A stretch of DNA of 64,000 nt from assembly GCA_947462335.1 (NCBI GenBank), contig OX381714.1, forward strand, positions 41,637,360 to 41,701,359, in the 5' to 3' direction. This stretch comes from Harmothoe impar (Eukaryota > Annelida > Polychaeta > Phyllodocida > Polynoidae). Of the stretch, positions 12,401 through 27,400 are shown piece by piece. A model generated the notes under the pieces. It was not told where the DNA came from, searched no databases, and worked only from the letters and a program-made list of their open reading frames with translations. The number at the start of each line of letters is the position of its first letter. Position 1 is the stretch's first letter. A program made the position numbers and the translations under genes.

Positions 12401-15400
12401 AGAACAAACCCAAATGCATTGTAAATCTATGTACCATAAATCAGATTTTACACAAAGCACTATCTTATATTTGATATGCAATTTAAGACATTGTATCTAG
12501 ACGTTTTTCTTCCAAGTTCCAGAAGAAATTTGGAAACAACATTGCTATTTAATATGCTTACCGTAAGAAGATGTCTACTAGGAAGAGGAGGAATTGCAAG
12601 AGGTTTATGCACCATTGGTGTGGGTAACCATTTGACAAGTCTAACATTCATAGTTGATACTTATTATATCTACCATAATGCTCTAATCGTGTAAAAGTGT
12701 GACAATGTAAGATCTCAATGGGAGTCTAATTGTACACTTTACACTATAGCCCAAGCATACAGACAGTCTGCTAAATGGCAACCACACATCTATATCAAGT
12801 GATAGCAGAGCGTAAGTAGCCTAGCGCTTTGTATTTAATATGGACAATTACCAACAAAACCTCCTTGTCATCAACGATCAGCCTTAAGTGTGCTAAAGGA
12901 GACGAGCAGAGAAGGCACCCCCCCCCCCCCCCAACCAAGACCAGCACCACACACACTCTCACCTAAAGTGTCCATATCATCTCAGTGGCTGGGGGGTAAT
13001 TGAGACTTAATTAAGACGCTAATTGGGGATACTTAACGCGTGGTAATTACCTATGAGCTCGGCCGGCTTGTTCTGTCGTTGATTGATGAAATACTCAAAG
13101 GATTCCTTCATGGCGTTGACAAACTTATCGTTCTTGGCGAAGCACACGTCGATGATGTTATCCACTTTGTCTTTGAAGTCTGTCAAAATAAAGAGGAAAA
13201 TCATTTTTAATGATGGCTACAGGTTTCCATATAAAAAGAGAAAATCTTTTTTAATGATGCCAAATTCTTTGAAAATGTTATAGCAGTCCTGTAGGAATCT
13301 TGCCCAGTGTTCCGCCATTTTCCCTGGTTGAGGTTAAACCCACTGACAAGACACTCTACTATTGGTACAAATAGGGGACAAACAGGGGACAGAATTGTAA
13401 GTCTTATCAGCTCTTCCCAGTGATTTTCGCCCCCCCCCCCCCACAAGACATACAAAGTGCATTGCCAACAAGTAACTCGTCAGCTGTGCATTGGTGCATT
13501 ATGCCGATCCTTTGGGAGTGGTCGGCATGATGCATAAATCAGGCTCTGGTGTGGTGAGTTCCCTGCCAGGGCTGGATTCATGCATTATGACAACAAAGGG
13601 CATAGCATATTAAAACACTATGCGGCCCTTTAAAGGTCTGACATCACGACATATTGAGTAGTTATTTTACCCAGTAGAAGAAAGTTGCGTTCATATGCTC
13701 AGGCTTCACATGGTAGGACTATTATTGTGTGCGTACGTACACATGTGATGCGTGAGCTAAACTATGACCGTGAGAATCATTTTTATTATTAAGACTTGAC
13801 AGAGACTGCTGATCATGCAATATGTACCATGATATCAGTTCTCTTGTCACGTTATAGTCGTCTTATCTGAATCATGCTACCCCACAGCAGAGTTTCTGTC
13901 CTTCAGTTTTTAATCAGTCAACTTGGTATGACATATTGAAACATGCGTGGTTCCAATGGGAAAAAAAGATAGTCCAACATTTCCATGTGATTGTGTGAAT
14001 GAAAGGCAGATTTCATTGCCTGTCTGGTTGTCATCAATACCCCCCCCCCACCACCTCCTCACTATTTACTATAATCGTTGGTGGGGTTTCCCCAGTTGTT
14101 GTCACTGGTAGTTATCCCAGTAGGACTTTTGGAAAGGGGAATGCTGGACTAACTAATTGTCTCTCTTCGGGAAGGCCCTTTTTTTTTAAATTTTCATATC
14201 CAGTGTATTTATGAAAATGAGCAGAAATCGGAATACCGGCATGGTTCTCTCAAAAGCCAACCTCGCTTTATATAAGCCTACCCCGGATGTGAGAGATATT
14301 CACAGGCCGATTTTGAGCAGTTTAATCAACTATGACAACGATGATAAATAAAAATCCATTCCCACTTTTCAACAAATCTATGGGTAAACTTAGGCCTAAA
14401 ATTACATTTATTGCTCTTCTTCTAAGAGAGGCTTTACAGCCGTGAAATGTATTCATAAAATGTATTCATGAATGCTCATCTCTTTCTCCTTTTACAGCCC
14501 CGATGCCCGAGTCTGAAGCCCTTCGCTCCTGTCCCCGAGACTTTGTGTGGAACGAGAAGTCTCACAAGTGTTACAAGTTCGCTACTGACCGCATCACATG
14601 GCGCATGGCGCGCGAGAAGTGCCGAAACCTGGGGGCGGAACTCGTGTCTGTGGAGAGTCAGAAGGAGCAACGCTTCATCGTAGACACGGCCAGGAACAGC
14701 AAAGGTGGGTGTGCGTCATATCAGTCATACAGGATCATATCAGTCATACAGGGTGCTGGGTCATATCAGTCATACAGGGTCCTATCAGTCATAGAAGACC
14801 ATATCAGTCATACAGGGTCCTATCAGTCATAGATCACATCAGTCATACAGGGTCCTATCAGTCATAGAAGATCATATCAGTCATACAGGGTCCTATCAGT
14901 CATAGAAGATCATATCAGTCATACAGGGACGGGATGTGGGTCATATCAGTCATACAGGGACGGGATGTGGGTCATATCAGTCATACAGGGACGGGCTGTG
15001 GGTCATATCAGTCATACAGGGACGGACTGTGGGTCATATCAGTCAGAAATTTTAGACATATTCATTAATTGGAATATCTAAGTGTACACCAGATAAGTAA
15101 TACACATTGCCAGCATTTATATGTTTGTGCATTCCTAACTTAGGCATATATCACCCAGACTTGGGGGGGAGGGGTTGGGTGTGGTACAATACTGGCTGAT
15201 TGGTTAGGTACCCGGGAGTTCCTCCAGTACCTCCAGCTCCTGCATCCACCCTACTACCGACATACCCCCTTCCTCCTGCCCGTACACGCCCATACCATTG
15301 TGCAGTCCCTGCTGCATGAATACTGTCCGCCTTACCCGCGGCCAGCAGCGACAAAGACGCTGTCTGGCGGCGACCCTGGCGACGTGCCCACCTCAATACC

Positions 15401-18400
15401 TCTGCTCCAGGCCGGGGCGGGGTCGGTATGGATCACCTGGAGGGGGGACAATAAGGGCAGGGTAGGCACACCTGTACACTGATACCCTACACCCCTATAT
15501 ACACCATCCCTCTACCATGGGGTATACCCCCCACAGACTGACCCTACAGCATTAGGGGCAAAGGTAGCACTGTATATGTCCCCATTTGTGGTCATGATGC
15601 ACTAATGCATTGCTGTGGCGTACCAAATACCCTGCAGGTTATAGATCATGAGTAACTTGTCTGCTGGGATAAAGGTGCCTGGATTTAACTCAATGTGCTA
15701 CCACTTACTTTGATATCATAATTGACACCCAGGGTATCAGGGATATGGTTAATCTCGATGAAATAATTTCATTCATTCAGACCTGGATATCAAAGCAATC
15801 ATAAATTCAACGGCCCACATGTCTGCTGATGGGGAATTCAACATTGGATAGATTGATCATAGTCATCTTGTACATACAGTAGGAATTCAGATACCAGGCA
15901 CAAGATAAAAGCAATTTCCGTCAACTCATGAAGCACGTGTCGTCAACATTGAGAGTTGGAAATCCAAGCTTTTAAATTAATACACGTGACCTCTCGGCAG
16001 GTTTCTTTGAGCTGAGCTTTTTAACACCCGCCCTTCCAATGCCACCCCTGCCATTACCGGGTCAGTCAACTGCTTTATACTAATAAGGAGTTATTTTAAG
16101 CTGTCCAGGTACTGAACCCCCCCCCCCCCTCCAGGTGGAACTACTCAATACCAAGGTTACTACTGACTGCAGTACATAGTAAACTCACTCTTACTTAATT
16201 ACTAAGTACTAAATTGCTGATTTATTACTGTAGTATATTCTCCTCTTTTTAAACAAAAAAAAAACACGTTATTAAAGCCGTATATTTGGTATCGATTTTA
16301 AAGCTGAGGTTGACTTTGCATATAAAAGGTTTTACGGTAACGTAGAGCCACCTAGTAATAGTCAGGCACCATCTTAATATATGTTACAGTGAGCTAATTG
16401 CTATTTTGATTTATTGCTGTGCTCTGTTCCATTAAAGTGCTCCCTCCTCTCATTGAATGCTCACTCATCACTTCGCCTATATTTAAATACCAGGTACATG
16501 TTAAACTAAACCAAGTACAATGCACACCCAAGCTGAATGACCACATCTATTCTTTTGTTGCTGGGGGAGGGATTCTATTACTACCGTATGTGAATTGTCT
16601 GATACGCCCAGTCCCCGAGGAGGGAGGACAATCCTTGCTGTCCTGACACCCCAACCCTTACTACTACCCGCTCCACCTCAGTCCAGCTGCTCCCCTCCTC
16701 TCCCTCCCCAGAGATCCCCCTCGTCCCGGGCCGTGCCAATACCATCAAAGCTGCTCCCTGATACAGAGTTGCTCCCCGACTCACTCCCTTCTCCACGAGC
16801 CCCAGTATTTTTTTCCATTTTTTTTTTACCATCCTCTGTGAAGCAATTACTCCTCCCAGTCAGAATGACTGACAGGTGTATGAGCATCACCACCCTCCTC
16901 AGCCCCCCCCCCCCCACACACAACCTCACTTACCCCACCCCAACTCCCCACAATGTCCGCAGTCAATCCAGCCTCATCTACACAAAGGGCAGAAAATCCA
17001 TGCGGCTCTCCTCCAAGGAAAAGGGGGCTGAAAAGCCGAAAGGAAATCCATGGCAATTGGGAAACAAGAAAATCTATCGAGAAGAAAAGGCTTCTGCAAT
17101 GCTGTATGAATGAATAGAACAGACTGCAAGGGTAGATTATACTGGACGGATAGGGAGGGCCACTATCTGAGGTAGGACGTTTTGGTAATGTCGTAAGGCA
17201 GGGCATTGGAACAGGGAAAAGAACAGACCAGCATGTTTAAATAAATGGTCTTGAAAAGTCCCGTATTCGATCATAGTTTTATCTACATGTATGAACCAGA
17301 ATGGTGGACAGTTGAAAACAGAAAGGGTTGGATAGAAAGTCACCAGTCCTCTTATATTAACCCTGCAATGGTCCATTTGTCGGCATGATGCATGGGCGCA
17401 TCATGCCGATCCTGCAAATTTGATACAATCCTAAAGCCTTGAAAGGATGCACTAATGCAGCTCCAGCCATTTACAGTACCGATAACACCTTGCAGCGTCA
17501 AACTGCTGTTGGTGTAAGGTCATGTCCAGACAAAAGCAGACACCAACCCTACTACATGGACATCTCTGTCCGACCTCATGTCCTCCGGTCAAGTCACAGT
17601 AGGCTACCAGATATTCATGGACCCCCCCCCCCCCCCACATCCGATCAGTAATACCCAGCACCTGTCTGCATGTACTGGAGGGTCTCGGCGGTGCCTGACC
17701 ATTACCATAGCAACCCAAAAAATTCCCTCCTGGGCCCCGAGGACGGTCCGACTCAGTACAATACTTGGTATCGATCGAGCTGCTCGGGAGCTGCTCTTAA
17801 GGCGCGACTCCTGGTGGAGGGAATCGACATTATGTTGCTCATTGCCCCCAGGGAGGACAGAAAGAGGGGTGGTGGTGGAGTGTGTGTGTGTGGGGGGGGG
17901 GGGGGGGTGATAAGGGGAGTGGAGGGAAAAAAGGGGGACTATGTGTGACCTTGACTATGACATGGTCAGAACAAGGTCATCCGTCCACGGGGACCATGGA
18001 GGACTGAGAGGCTGACACCAACGTTAGCTCTTTAGGAACGGTATGTCGTTGAAAGATGTCATTGGTCATCATGATGCACCAATGCGGCCCCTGTCACTTA
18101 CACCAGTGCTACATTGGCGCATCATGCTGACCCTTCGGGGGCGTCTCAACCCCATAGGATCACCATGATGCTTGAATGCAGCCGTGGTGAGTTTCTTGCC
18201 AGGGCTGCATACATGCATCATGACGACCAAAGGCGCCATTTATGCACTATGCCGTCCTTAAAGGGATAAGATGATGGCAGGAAGGATAAAAGCAATGCAG
18301 ATTCTATTTGAAACCTTGACTGTGACAGGGTCAGAACAGGGTCACTGACCCCTGAGGGCCCCAACTCGATCACCATGGGAAATTAGGAAGTAGAGGTTGT

Positions 18401-21400
18401 GAAGGTGTTATCGGTGACAGGGTAAGACATGTGTACACCTCAGGGTGGGTGAGTGCCCTGACACAACCTGACAACTCCATATACTACTCACACTCCCACA
18501 GACTGGACTGTTCATCAAACCAGTCACTTTCTGCAGTTAACCCTTTAAATCCCCACCGCCCCTAGATATAGGACTGAGTACCGGGTACCTGTCCCGGCTC
18601 CACTCTGACTGTCGCTGGAGGGGTACCGAGATCTGCGCCTTTAAGGACCGAAATGTGCTTTAATGTGCTATATTCTCTGTCGTCATGGTGGATAAATGCA
18701 CCCCTGGTGATGCTATTCGCCAGGACTGCATTCATACATCATGCCAACGCTTCAGGAGTGTATCAACCTTGTAGTGTGTCGTCGTCATGATGCATTTAGG
18801 CATGATGCGGCCGGTAAAGGGCTCGGCGACGGGCGCAGGTACCCCCAGTTTCTTATTGGATATGGTGCATATCCAACAACATGAGAGTGTAACTTTTGTA
18901 AGGAATCTCCATCAAAACGGTGGCACTCCATGTCTAACCCCTATCGCACAGCGTCCCAGCTGACATTAGAGACCAGTAGCATGTATCTAGGCTATGTGCA
19001 CACGCATGTTGCTGAATAACTCACATTTCTAAGGGTGGCTGTAGATCTATATCTGTGTCAGCAATGTACATGTACCAGTAAGCTGCTGTGCATGCAGAGA
19101 TAGGAATTTTAGGCTTAACCGAAGTCGTTATTTTGTTAATTTTTCTTAGCTCATGTTATGTTATACATGTACACTCAAATTGACAACAAATTGCAACATT
19201 TTAAAAATGCTTCTTATTTTTCATAATCAATTTGTTATTTGGCAAAGAATAAGGCATTCATACATTGTACTGAGCACACTGTTTTATCTTAAATTCTTTC
19301 TAATGATTTCAAACAGGTCAATATCTAATTTAACTGCAGTCTAAGCTACTATTCCCGCTGTACCCACTTCAAACCAAAAATGCCTGAAAATCGTAAATCA
19401 TCTTTAGAAATTAGTATTAAATTGGCAGTAGTAAATAGGGGGTAAAACTGGTGGAAATGCCGATATGATGGTACTACTTGCATGGTGGTATCTCTGTAAT
19501 CTTGTCTTGACAATACATGAGTACAAAGACATGCCATCTTGTTATCATGTTCATGTTACATCAGTCTGTAGCAGCCGGTCACGTGACGTGATGCACTTGT
19601 TGCTGGCAGGTGTCCACCTGTGTATTTAAACCATCCGCTGGTAACCAGCCTGCTAGTCTCACAAGGGTTGGGGGAGGGGGGGGGGGTGTTGAGATGGGGG
19701 TGGCCTAGCTGTAGTAAGATACATGTACATGTTCTTATTTATCCTTTTATCTATATTTGGAGCTGACATTCCTACATAGAACATGTGTACTCATTTGTAA
19801 TGAATTCTCTAGTTTATAACTTGATATATCTAACAGTGTGGTTTAAGTGTGTATTCCGCCGACGTGATTGGCTATGATTCCGCAGGTCGGATGTGATTCA
19901 TTCGTCCATAAGTTTAACATTGTCCGACGATGGAATCACAGTCGATTCACGTCAGTGGAATGCACGCTTTACACAACACTGGGATTATTCTACAACTTGT
20001 GTTATCTAACCCTTCTCTGCTCCCTTACAGACATGTGACGCCTGTATTCTACAACTTGTATTATCTAACCCATCTCTGCTCCCTTACAAACATGTGACGC
20101 CTGTATTCTACAACTTGTATTATCTAACCCTTCCCTGTTCCCTTACAGATATGCGGCACTGTGACTTCTGGACGGGCGCGACCGACCTCAACTCCGACTC
20201 GGCCTGGCGGTGGGTGGGAACCAAAGACCCGCTCAGTTACTCCAACTGGAACCACAACGAACCCAACAACGGCAACGGAGACGAGCACTGCATGCACATG
20301 CTCTGGGTGTTTGGCTGGATGTGGAACGACGCTCGCTGTAACTATGAGAGCTCCTGCTATATCTGTGAGATACGCCAACGCTAGAGGAATGCATACCCTT
20401 TGAATTAAAAAGGGCGGTGGTAATACCACACTTATGACGTCATCAAAATGTAATACACTCTCCCAGCACAATGTGGTGGATGTGCCACAGAGGGAAATTT
20501 CTTCTGGGAGATTTAAAAGTACTGAGGGATGTTATGTCACCTCCATGTTAACGTCATGACGTCATGATGACGTCATTATAGCTGTGACGTCCGCAAGGGC
20601 GGGATATGGCAACACGTGCAGAGCAAAGCGCCCTTGATCTCTTAATAATAATCAGAGATTTTCAACCAACCCGAGATGAGAAATCGAATGTATATCAGTT
20701 TTTAATGAAAACTACAAAAGCAATAATCCACACATTTTCTCTCTCTTTTTTGCCTACTGAGGAGCAAATAAATAAACATAGACCAGTCTTGTGTGTAACT
20801 ATTAACTTTAATATTAACCAGCGCTGCTGACTAAATATCCAGGAGAATACACCTCTACCTATATATCATCCCTTCTGCTTGGTATTGATTTTACTTTCAA
20901 AGACAATACAAATGATAGTCATTCACACTGTGGCATCAGCCATGCTTGTAAACATGTATACACGTATGTGTGACTTCGCCGTCCCCTTCCCACACCTTCA
21001 GTGTTGTTGAAACCACCAATTAATGTCCCTGGGGCGTGTATATATAAAGTCCTTGGTCTGCTTCATTTTCATGGTACTTATATCAGTATGCGTGCGTAGG
21101 AGGTATACACTAAATGTTCCCACCATACTCTATACACAGTATGTTATACACCCATCCAAACACTAGGTTACCTCAAATTATTACAGTATCAGAACTCACT
21201 TAGTATCAACTTATAAAATGTGAATATTTCAGTAAAAAATAAAGATAGTTAATTAAATGAAAGACGCACTCTTCATATTTCCCATGCCTTGGTGATTTGC
21301 TTTGGTTGATATTTGATATTTGATCATTTGAATGACCTCACCGAACCATGTACTAACAGCACATGCATTTAAAACTTTTTCTTTTTTGCATCCATGATAG

Positions 21401-24400
21401 GTTACTTCCAACCTGAGTCTATAGGCCCTACTGCATGACATACCCCATGTACTACGTGCTAACCCCCCCCCCCCCACTTCTGTTATTGATGGTGCTCCTC
21501 ATACATTGCCAAAAGAAAACCAAGAGAAAACAATATATTTGTTTTTCTTCTTTAATGTGCGTGCTAGAAATACACAAACTAATTACTTACTCTGGGTGGA
21601 ATGGAGACAACCACAGCGAGACGGCTATATATACATATGGCATGGAAAGACACTGTAAGATTTATCTGTAGCCCACCCCCTCCCCCATGCTAACTCCTTC
21701 AGTCATCAGTCATTTCTTTAGTTGGTAGTGTGTCTCGGTATGAATCACTATATACCCCATAGGAAACATAGAGACCCACCCTTGGCAACGATGTCATATT
21801 TGACTTAGTACTGCTTCTTGGATGAGTCCTAGTTTATTAAAAATGTACTGCCCTATGATACTGACTAAAATTGTATCTACATGTATATCATTATATCACT
21901 ACTGACGGTATCATACCCACTTGTATGTATGTGAATGGCACTTGCACACGGATTACACAATTGTAAGCAGGTTAGAGATAGATAGATGACGTTGACAATG
22001 TTGGGCATTATGAATTTAAGGTTATTGATATACCGTACCGATGCATTTAAGCTTCATGTTATAAAGCATTACCGGTATTGTATAAAGCGCTAGGGGTAAA
22101 GGTGTCTTAAAATATCTCTTCTGCACTAAAATGTAAAAGCGCCAATAGCTTGCAAATGTGTAAGCGCCGGGGCACTTAAACGCACCGGGGCACTTAAACG
22201 CACCGGGGACTTAAACGGGCCGGTACGGCAGACAAGCAAACTGTATCCAGAGAGGCATTTGCATGCAATTTAAGGGGTTTAGTTAAAACAAGTCATGGAT
22301 TTAATTAAGTCATGAAAGAAAGAAAACTCCACCTTTAAAGGGTAGCCTTGTACAAGATAACATGATTATAGTTATTTCAGATTTTAACCAATTAGAACTC
22401 ATGAATACAACATTTCCATTGATAATTAGGCGGGCATTCCCCCGGTGGAGTTTCCTCGATTCACAGAGTAGACTAACAGCACACATAAGGTATATAATCA
22501 AATATAGGGAGTCTAGTATTGTAACGGTCACCATGGTTATTGCATGTTGTTGAATTGTGATACTAAGGTAGATGGGTCCTTCATTGTGGAATAATAATAA
22601 CAACGCTGTATGTATACAACATAATATTTAACCCCTTAAATGCTAGATGTGGCTTTATTTCAAAGCGTATTTCTAATAAATTACCCTTTGCGATATTCAT
22701 AATTGATTGCTAATACGCATGTACACATCAAATCTCACTATCTTGAATTTGTTTTTGCAAATCAAGTTTCTGTGTTCAAAACTTCATGATTTGATCCTAT
22801 CTTCGCTGAGTAAAATCAATTAATGATGTGTATCATAAGGGTTTTTGCGATGTTTTTGTATGTATGACATTATGTAGTTGCACATATACACTATCAATCT
22901 GTATAGCTTATTACTAATGATATGGCGCACTGAGAATAAGCACAATTTGAATGTATTTATTCTGCTCATTGATGTACATTGTTACTACCCCTTTTTTTGT
23001 TCAGAATAAACGTTCCCTTTGTCAACTATGCTTCATGTTCTACAATCAATTTCACTCGGCAACGTAAGTTTACTCTCAGTAGTTAACACAGGCATTGATC
23101 CAGGAATAGATTTAGACCTTTAAGTACGGCATGTCGAAAAAGGATAGTGTTTGTGATGCGCCAATACATCCCCGCTGCTGCATTGGTGCATCATCCCGAC
23201 CCTTTGCCGTTGGCGAGTCTGAATCCCATAGGATCGGCATGATGCTTTATTGTATGCAGCACTGGTGAGTGGCTGCATTTATGCATCATGACGACCAAGG
23301 GCATGGCACTTTAAGGCATTATGCTGTCCTTAGAGGGTTAAGAACATGGCGCCAAGAACATCTATGACATGTTATGAAAGAAATACTATAAAATATAGCG
23401 TGTGGAATGATTTTGCTTACGGTGGTATGTACTTCAAAGTATGGGGATTTTAGTGCATGTTAAATCATATACTCGGGGCAGGCCTATGGACTATGAGTGT
23501 GACTGCTTTGTAGGTTGTAAAGCGGGGGCTCACAATAGGAGTACAGATGGCTGTCCGTGCAGACATGGCTGTCTGGATGCACACAGCCTCGGCCAGTGTC
23601 CATCCTACCAGTTGGATAGCCTGGGAGCAGGCTGTCACCCCAACTGATACACATATGGATGTAGCTTCCAGCCACAGTGTACCTTATTGCAATTACCGGT
23701 TTGATCTAGATAAGAATAGATTGATAATTGGATTTGTACTCCCCAATGCATAGTGCACTAATGCAGTGTGTCCTTTATCGTCATGATGCATTCATGAATG
23801 TCACCCTGGCGAGTAACTCGTCAAGGCTGCATTCAAACATCCTACCGACCAAGGGCATACCACATTAAGGACAGTATGCAATCATTAACGGCTTAAGCAG
23901 CAAAGCTCCGGGTCACTCCCTCCCCCCGACTCCACCTCCAGAACCCCCCCCCCCCCTGCACTATTAAGCACCACCCTTATCGCCCTGATGGCCACCTCTT
24001 CCTCACAATCTCTTCTCCCCCTCCCCCCTCCCTCTCACTTCACCCCACCTCAGCCAGCTTGGCCCGGACCATGTTGGATAACTGCAACACGCTACGGCAG
24101 CACGTGCTTGGAATGACAGTATGCCCCCCCCCTCCACTCCCACCCAATGTACTCCCTACCTCAGACCGAGTCTCTTCACTGTACCTCACTGGCCCTAACA
24201 CCTAAGGACTACATGTACTGTCTTAGCCAATACCAGCACTCAGTTGATAATTCTAAACTTGGCTACACTATACTACCCCGGTATTCAGTTCTTAAATCAT
24301 CGGGTATTCTGCTGATGTCACCAGTTTTATACTTTCTTGTTTATACATCAGTCCTATCCCTCGTTGTCACTTCATTTATTATTTCATAGTAAAAGTAATA

Positions 24401-27400
24401 TACTTGTCATTTCATTACATGCCATACCACTCTACACAAGTAGTTCGTATATATCTTCCCTCAACTGCCTCACACCCTCCTGTCCCCACCCGCACCCTCC
24501 CCCTATTAACCTTAACCCTCTCTCAACAGAACGCCTGCCAGCCTCCTCTCTGAACCCTCTCCCTACCATCATCCATGCACACAGTTCATTCTCTGAAGAA
24601 GAAGAAAAACGGCACTGAGGCGCAAAGTCCTGCTTAAGACCAAACAATTAATCACACTAAACCCCTTACCCCCCCCCCCCCACACACACACACAGAGACA
24701 CAGAGGGCTGTGTGAAAATACCAGCCCAATATTACTAATGTTAATCAGGACATGGCCCCCTGTCACATCCCCTCACACACACACAAACCAGGATTGACTT
24801 TTTTTGTTCTGGCCATGTGCATGAGAAAATGGCAGTAACTATGGGTAGACACGCATAAAGGATGCTCCACGTTGGGGTGCATGGAGCATCCGTTCTGCTT
24901 GGCTGCTCACAGTCTGGAAACAGGAGGGCTCCCTTGATGTAATAATGGTGTGCGTAGCCATCCAGAAAGGATGACCCGCACGCCCTGCGCAGGGTATCCC
25001 TTCTACATGGCTACTCACACAAAATCCCCAGTTTTATTTTAATAGGTCTGAGTGTCTCCCAGACAATTAATGTTTCTCGTGTCATTGGGAGCTCTGCCTG
25101 AGAGTCAGTATGTGTGCCACAACATCAACATCGATTCAAAATAGCTGTGATGATTAAAGATACTTTCTTTTAATATATTTGGGGTGAATTAAAGATACGT
25201 TATATTAATATATTTGCGATAAATGGAGAGGCTCACGATGATTGTTCAAATCAAGCCTTGCAATCAAGTCATTCTCCACGAATTTGCCATACAGCAACAT
25301 CTCAATTTGAGTTTCAACCTTTATTCGAGGAGTGTCAAACAGATAAAAATAGGTTTTGATATTTTTCTCAATTTACTTGAACTGTCAGTACTATATCGCA
25401 ATACCCATCTATTCATTCAGACCCATGACAAAGTAGCACATGGTGAACGGGTTGTGTGTTATTAACACTGTTAACCTTATAACCAGCGTTATACTAAGTG
25501 GCCCCAGGCTCTGAGAGGCTGTCCGCCCAATAGTACTGGCCTGGCTAATGAGTCCCTACACACCTCCCTCTACAACACGTCTTTTTACGTCTTTAACACG
25601 TCCCCAGCCAACTCACGCAAAAACACGTTCATCACGTGCCACATCACGTGGCCGGCCTCTTATCACGTGACCTCACCGGAAGTGACAGGCAGCGTCTCCC
25701 CGTGCTGAGAAGTGCAGTGTGTGGGTGAGCGGCGCAGTGTGTGCATGATCAAAGTCAGGTGCTTTGTTTTTTCTTTAAACAGGAGAGGAGATTGTTTGTC
25801 TACACAGGCCATCAGACAAGGCTTTCAGTCACGCAGCCATAATTCAAAATCAAAACTCAACATTAAAACAGCGCCCATCCCCGTAACAGCTTTCTTTTGC
25901 CCCCTACCTCTACCCACCACCGCCAGTCCTTGGTACATGCATTAGGTTAAAAGCACCAAGATCTTTGGGACAAAATGCCGTCCATGTTTCAGTATCTTTG
26001 ATTTTAATTACTTTAGTAGCCATTAGGTAGTCAAGTGATTATCCAATTCATTAGGATCTCCTACTGGAGGTGTGTTCTGCCTGTACATTTACTACATAGA
26101 ACAGGAGCTCAACTGGTTCCCGCCATGTGTAGGCTGGTACATATGGACCTTAATGACAGGTTGGGTCAAATCTCATTGTATGACTAGTTCCCAGGGGGGC
26201 ATTCCGTATATCTTCTATAGTAAGTATGTGCGTACACAAAGTAGAGGGAAATGGAGCATTTTTGGGACCCATTGGTTGGGCGGCCCGCCAATAGGTGTGA
26301 CTTTTAGGTCATTATTGGGCAAAAGGGGTATGTTTTAAGGTCAAAATATCCAACCAAATTGTCCAAAAATTCGCACATAGTATCCAAAATTTTAAGAGTG
26401 CCCCCCCCCCTAGGGGATGACTGGAAAGAGGCCTGTTTCTCGGGTCCTGTGTCTACCACCACAATGTAATGGGTATCTTAAGTTTAGGCCATTCTGTAGC
26501 GAGCCACCCATTGAGGTCAATTAACTCTCTGTGTGGATACAGTCATCTCTATCCACACATTGATAATATATCTTAATTTATGCCATGGGATTCAAATCTA
26601 CAAAGCATCTGCTAGGAGATCCATGTCTGCTAGAGATTTGAACAGCACAGAGAGGCCTTCTGCTCACGCCCTCTGCTGCAGAATGTTTGTAAGCACCGAT
26701 GGTGCTGCACTCTGGTGGCATACACATGAAGTACACCCAGGGCTGCAGAGTCACCTTCTGATAGTGCTTTTACTTATTCTAATGATACTTGCTGCTACTT
26801 TAATTACTTCGATATAAATTCTATTGCTTTATGGTATTGGCATGGGTAATAATATGCAGATTATTAGAGACTTTGTTATTGCACTGAAAATAATGACCCC
26901 CCAAAGACCAAAATCTAAAGAATAGCCTTTGAAAACGGGCTCATTACCCGTCCATTTAATATCACATGTGCGATGTCAATTAGGGCAAGAATCATGGTGT
27001 AAATATGCTTTTTATAATTCATTATTTTGCCATGATATTACCAAGCATCATAGAAAAATGTGTTTAATAATCTTAAGCATTTGGAGAACACCCTCCTCAC
27101 TTCTTGAATGTCTATAAATGAAGCACACTCTGGTCCCGAGCCTTGTGAATGCTCACGGCCATCAAGCAATATGGTCAAACAGACGATTAAAATGTCAAGG
27201 TACTCATTGCCTACCGTAAAACCTCTCTTATAACCAGATCTCCCTCATGAGCCGACCCCCTACTTTGAAGGAAAGTTATAAGCCCAATTTGGGCACATTT
27301 AAACAGGGTTAACCTTTAATTTTCTTGATTTTAAAGTTTCCTTATACATGTAGGCCATACTCCACTATTAGACTCAGAGAGAATGCTATAAGCTGGATTA

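Noticed and set aside
14705..15050. CRISPR-like array
   Set aside because: Repeats are adjacent with short variable, non-unique spacers in an intron of an animal gene; it is a minisatellite.
23441..23647. Cys-rich 68-codon frame
   Set aside because: No signal peptide, no partner exons and no recognisable cysteine spacing; probably chance.
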